From Aquimarina mycalae (GTDB taxonomy: Bacteria > Bacteroidota > Bacteroidia > Flavobacteriales > Flavobacteriaceae): DNA of 64,000 bases. Position numbers and translations under genes: made by a program. Below are positions 61,534 to 64,000 of the stretch, one piece after another. The DNA lies in NCBI RefSeq assembly GCF_029906345.1, contig NZ_JARYGY010000009.1:158145-222144 (forward strand). The letters are read 5' to 3'. How positions within the stretch are numbered: the stretch's first letter is position 1; each line of letters opens with the position of its first letter. Below the pieces are notes generated by a model that saw nothing but the letters and a program-made list of their open reading frames with translations, did not search any database and was not told where the DNA came from.

Positions 61534-62031
61534 ATGGCTGGAAATTACCAACAAGAAGATATCATACAAAAAATTTTTAGTTTCTTAGAATTGTTACCAA
61601 TTCCTACTCAGTTTTCTAAAATAAATACGGAGACTTTTTTACCAGGAATAAAAATTGATAAAGGTGTGTTATTGGTAGATCCAGACAAACTTGTACATCC
61701 TGGAGATATCCTACATGAAGCAGGACACATTGCAGTTTCTCGTCCAGAGGAAAGAATGCATTTACAGAATAACGTGATTGAAAATAATGAATCCAAAAGT
61801 GGTGAAGAACTAGTTGCCATGTTATGGTCCTATGCTGCAATTATGGATATGGGGCTTTCTCCAGAAATAGTATTTCATAAGGAAGGATACAAAGGAGAAA
61901 GTGAGTGGATTCTTGATCAATATCGTAGTCAGAACTTTATAGGATTGCCTTTATTACAATGGATGGGACTAACATATACCGACACAGAAACATTACAATT
62001 TCCTAAGATGAAAAAATGGCTGCGAACATAA
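61534..62031 (+). CDS. Zincin-like protein of unknown function
   Basis: A 165-residue cytosolic protein from ATG 61534 (an upstream GTG would add three residues). It has the metal-type motif DILHEAGHIAVSR (HExxH) near residue 75, preceded by GIKIDKGVLLVDPDKLVHPG and followed by the acidic segment SGEELVAMLWSYAA. The arrangement resembles ImmA/IrrE-like zincins, but I cannot place it in a named family. It is a single gene between the divergent dipeptidase and tRNA-Leu. Confidence 0.75.
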   Translation: MAGNYQQEDIIQKIFSFLELLPIPTQFSKINTETFLPGIKIDKGVLLVDPDKLVHPGDILHEAGHIAVSRPEERMHLQNNVIENNESKSGEELVAMLWSYAAIMDMGLSPEIVFHKEGYKGESEWILDQYRSQNFIGLPLLQWMGLTYTDTETLQFPKMKKWLRT

Positions 62032-62064
62032 ATTACATTTTTTATAAAAAAATAAAGTAAGTTC

Positions 62065-62094
62065 TTTGAGTTTTACACTTATTATGTATATTTG
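62065..62094 (+). promoter_or_regulatory. Promoter of tRNA-Leu
   Basis: TTTG (62065-62068), an 18-bp spacer and TATATTTG (62087-62094), about 45 bp before the tRNA. Confidence 0.7.
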
Positions 62095-62138
62095 CACTCG
62101 CTTTTACGGATAGTCCTAAGTTTTGTAAAAGTTTTAAT

Positions 62139-62220
62139 GCGGGCGTGGTGGAATTGGTAGACACGCTAGACTTAGGATCTAGTGCCGCGAGGTGTGGGAG
62201 TTCGAGTCTCCCCGCCCGCA
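62139..62220 (+). tRNA. tRNA-Leu (TAG)
   Basis: An 82-nt cloverleaf with acceptor GCGGGCG/CGCCCGC, anticodon stem CTAGA/TCTAG with loop CTTAGGA (anticodon TAG), a variable arm as in leucine tRNAs, T arm GAGTTCGAGTCTC and discriminator A. CCA is not encoded. Confidence 0.97.
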
Positions 62221-62230
62221 CAGCTTAAGA

Positions 62231-62260
62231 AAGCCGAGATGTATGTCTCGGCTTTTTTGT
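62231..62260 (+). terminator. Terminator after tRNA-Leu
   Basis: AAGCCGAGA (62231-62239) pairs with TCTCGGCTT (62246-62254) around a 6-nt loop, followed by T residues. Confidence 0.88.
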
Positions 62261-62303
62261 TTAAGGGTCATACATAGGTCATACTTTTTTACTGAATCAA
62301 TCT

Positions 62304-62406
62304 CAATTGTTGTGGATCAAGACCAATTGTTGTGTTTATGCAAATATTCTTGTTAATCTAAAGAGGAAGAATTCTACATTTATACAAATATTCTGGTTAA
62401 CCTAAA
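62304..62406. repeat. Paired direct repeats downstream of tRNA-Leu
   Basis: CAATTGTTGTG occurs at 62304-62314 and 62324-62334 (20-bp period). A 28-bp repeat starting TTTAT(G/A)CAAATATTCT occurs at 62335-62362 and 62379-62406 with three mismatches. GGTCATAC also occurs twice near 62267-62285. Such clusters beside a tRNA may be arm-type integrase sites or remnants of an element; no integrase gene is in the window. No protein-coding gene is seen in 62261-62683. Confidence 0.55.
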
Positions 62407-62536
62407 AATTACTCTTAAAGGAAATTTTATTCTTAATGAAAATTCAATTCCTATTAAATAATATCTTATATATTTAGCCTTTCGCAAAAATGATAAGACT
62501 CAGCTTTAAAATGTATAATTCCCCACTTTATAATTA

Positions 62537-62564
62537 AATTAAACTACTTAAACGTAGTTTAATT
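62537..62564. promoter_or_regulatory. Inverted repeat upstream of the ATPase gene
   Basis: AATTAAACTAC (62537-62547) is mirrored at 62554-62564 with a 6-bp spacer, about 120 bp before the ATPase start. It may be an operator or a hairpin; the function is unknown. Confidence 0.45.
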
Positions 62565-62683
62565 ATGGTTTTTACATAAATTTACATTTACTACTTAACA
62601 CTTCTTTATTTCATAACTATTTTTATGTAAGTTTATACCCTTACCCCGCTATATTAAACTTCGATTAAGCTGTTTTAAAACAT

Positions 62684-63922
62684 ATGATTCATCAAGACCA
62701 TTACATTAATATACCTTCTCTTTCGAAGATTAAGGTGTCTAATTATTCCCTGTTTAAAAAGGATTGGAAATATAAATTTAGCAAAGGAACTAATGTGTTT
62801 ATAGGAGCAAATGGGTTAGGAAAAACTACTTCAACTAGCCTTATAATCTATGCCATAGTTGGTTACACGGCTAATATTGACAGTTCAGAATTCAAGATAG
62901 ATAACGACTATTTTTCATCTAGAAGTGACAATAAAAACTCAGAAGATGCAGAGATTGAAATAAGTTTCAAGATAAAAGAGCATTTATTTCTAATAAGACG
63001 CAAACTTTACTTGGACAATAAATCATTTTATTCCTTAGATGGAAAAGAGAAAGATATCAACTTATACGAAGATGATCTTGTTAAATTATCAAAACTAAGT
63101 ATATCAGATTTAGCTTTCATACTTGAGAAGTTTTTAATCCGAGAAGAAGAGGGTAATTATTTATTATGGAATTTCAGGGATCAGTCTAAACTATTACAGT
63201 TACTAATCAACCCTGTTGGGTTTAAAAAGGTATATGAGGAAAAATCCTTAGAACTTTCCAAATTAACATCTGAAATCAATAGAAAAAGAGACACCGATAT
63301 TCAAGCATATAACAAAAGAATTGATGAAATACAGGATTTAAGAAATAAAGATAAATATACTGATAACCGAGAAAAGGTGTTGGAAAAAATAAGTACTCTC
63401 CACAAAACTCTAGAAAAGAAAAACACACAAAAGAAGAAAAAATTAGAGCAATATAAAGAAACACTGAAAGTCTTTTCGGGATTAAAGCAAAATATAGAAA
63501 AAATCAACTTTGATATTGAAATAAAAAGTGAAGAAATCCTTAGTATGGAACAAACCTTCTACGAAACAGTTTATTCCGATAAAAAAGTTTTGAACACAAT
63601 ACATAAAATGAGAAATTATGGAATATGTGCTTATTGTGATAGTAGATTAAAACCTAATATTAAATCTAAAATTCTTGAAAAAATGGATAATGGAAATTGT
63701 CCTGTATGCGAAGAAAAAGTTTCGAACAGAAAACATAAAGATGACACAAGTAACTCAATAAATTATGTTCAGACTTTAGAGTCAGAAATCAAAACCTTAA
63801 TAGCAAGAAAAATAAAAATAGAGGAACAAAAAGAACCAAATAGTAATAAAATCCAGTTACTTGATTCAGACATAAAGATGGAAATTCTTGCCAAACTGAC
63901 CCACTTAATCCTGCGAAAGTGA
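62684..63922 (+). pseudogene. SMC/Rad50-like ATPase with zinc motifs, truncated by an insertion
   Basis: A 412-residue frame from ATG 62684. The N-terminal ATPase half is clear: Walker A FIGANGLGKTTSTSLIIYAI (about residue 40-60) in an AAA/SMC-type setting (IKVSNYSLFKKDW...), followed by a long coiled coil with two CxxC pairs, CAYCDSRL and CPVCEEKV (residues 313-347), like a zinc hook or ribbon. The C-terminal ATPase half with Walker B and signature is missing: from about 63879 the frame runs into repeats resembling an IS21 end (MEILAKLTHLILRK). The last 14 or so residues are therefore read from the insertion. The gene may continue beyond it, outside the window. A role in defence or DNA repair is inference. 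Confidence 0.75.
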
Positions 63923-64000
63923 CCCATTGAATCCTATTTAAAGTGACCTGGGTATTCCTGTTTAAATTGACCCACCCCTAAAAAGAGCGTGTATTAAATA
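63879..64000. mobile_element. Probable terminal region of an IS21-family insertion sequence (partial)
   Basis: Four TGACC(C) boxes start at 63897, 63920, 63944 and 63968, 23-24 bp apart, in the pattern TGACCCAnTnAATCCT...AAAG. Multiple terminal repeats with this TGACCCA core are typical of IS21-type ends, where the transposase binds. The likely boundary is the TG at 63879. The istA/istB genes would lie beyond the window, so the identity is inferred. Confidence 0.65.

Noticed and set aside
62304..62406. CRISPR array
   Set aside because: Repeat spacing and lengths are irregular, only two copies exist, and no cas genes are present.

Overview
The window is chromosomal DNA of a Flavobacteriia-type Bacteroidota, most likely a marine Flavobacteriaceae member close to Aquimarina. 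The evidence is the AT-rich composition, promoters of the Bacteroidota form TTG-N19/20-TAnnTTTG, type IX secretion sorting domains, a DnaE with a fused exonuclease domain, BlaI/BlaR pairs, DUF4407/DUF456/DUF4230/DUF4260 proteins and a mevalonate pathway cluster. It is mostly ordinary core chromosome with a few accessory spots. There is no rRNA, CRISPR array or recognisable prophage.

Layout. 1-0.7 kb: the N-terminal three quarters of a nitrilase, cut by the window edge. 1.1-5.7 kb: a small secreted protein, a three-gene mevalonate/prenyl cluster (UbiA-type transferase, GHMP kinase, diphosphomevalonate decarboxylase), and TspO with a TetR regulator. 5.8-12.7 kb: a secreted protein of unknown function, a BaiN-type flavoprotein coupled to a glycerophosphodiesterase, glutaryl-CoA-type dehydrogenase, a PepSY-like protein, and the rpsP-rimM-trmN6 operon. 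13-16.8 kb: two lipoproteins of unknown role and a MarR-GNAT fusion with its own operator. 17-21.3 kb: dnaE. 21.4-26.5 kb: a lipoprotein of the cholesterol-dependent cytolysin family, a membrane TPR-LuxR regulator and a seven-heme cytochrome c. 26.6-29.3 kb: thioredoxin, a DUF58 protein, tRNA-Asp, two candidate structured RNAs and a DUF456 protein.

29.3-33.8 kb holds a BlaR-like/BlaI signalling operon with two clear operators; its sensor protein is a mosaic of M56 peptidase, parvulin, TonB-C and SPOR-like modules. 33.9-41.4 kb is a tightly packed run from ruvC and hemW (which lacks an ordinary start codon) through small housekeeping or unknown genes to a membrane-bound MutS-like ATPase. 41.4-47.2 kb is a complete trans-4-hydroxyproline catabolic cluster with a divergent AraC regulator. 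47.3-51 kb has a DUF4407 protein and a second BlaI/BlaR pair whose operator is centred on the promoter. 51.1-61.5 kb carries two paralogous secreted M43 metalloproteases of the type IX system, one with a recent 630-bp internal tandem duplication, and an M20 dipeptidase. After tRNA-Leu at 62.1 kb the DNA becomes accessory: repeats, then an SMC/Rad50-like zinc-motif ATPase that is cut by what looks like the end of an IS21-type insertion sequence.

How the genes may work together. Secreted proteases, a dipeptidase and the hydroxyproline pathway fit growth on protein containing hydroxyproline (animal collagen or algal wall glycoprotein); this link is inference. Two independent BlaI-type circuits with different operator sequences suggest parallel envelope-sensing systems. 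The most unusual items are the mosaic BlaR-like sensor, the lipoprotein cytolysin without the canonical undecapeptide, the hemW start, the candidate small RNAs and the interrupted ATPase.
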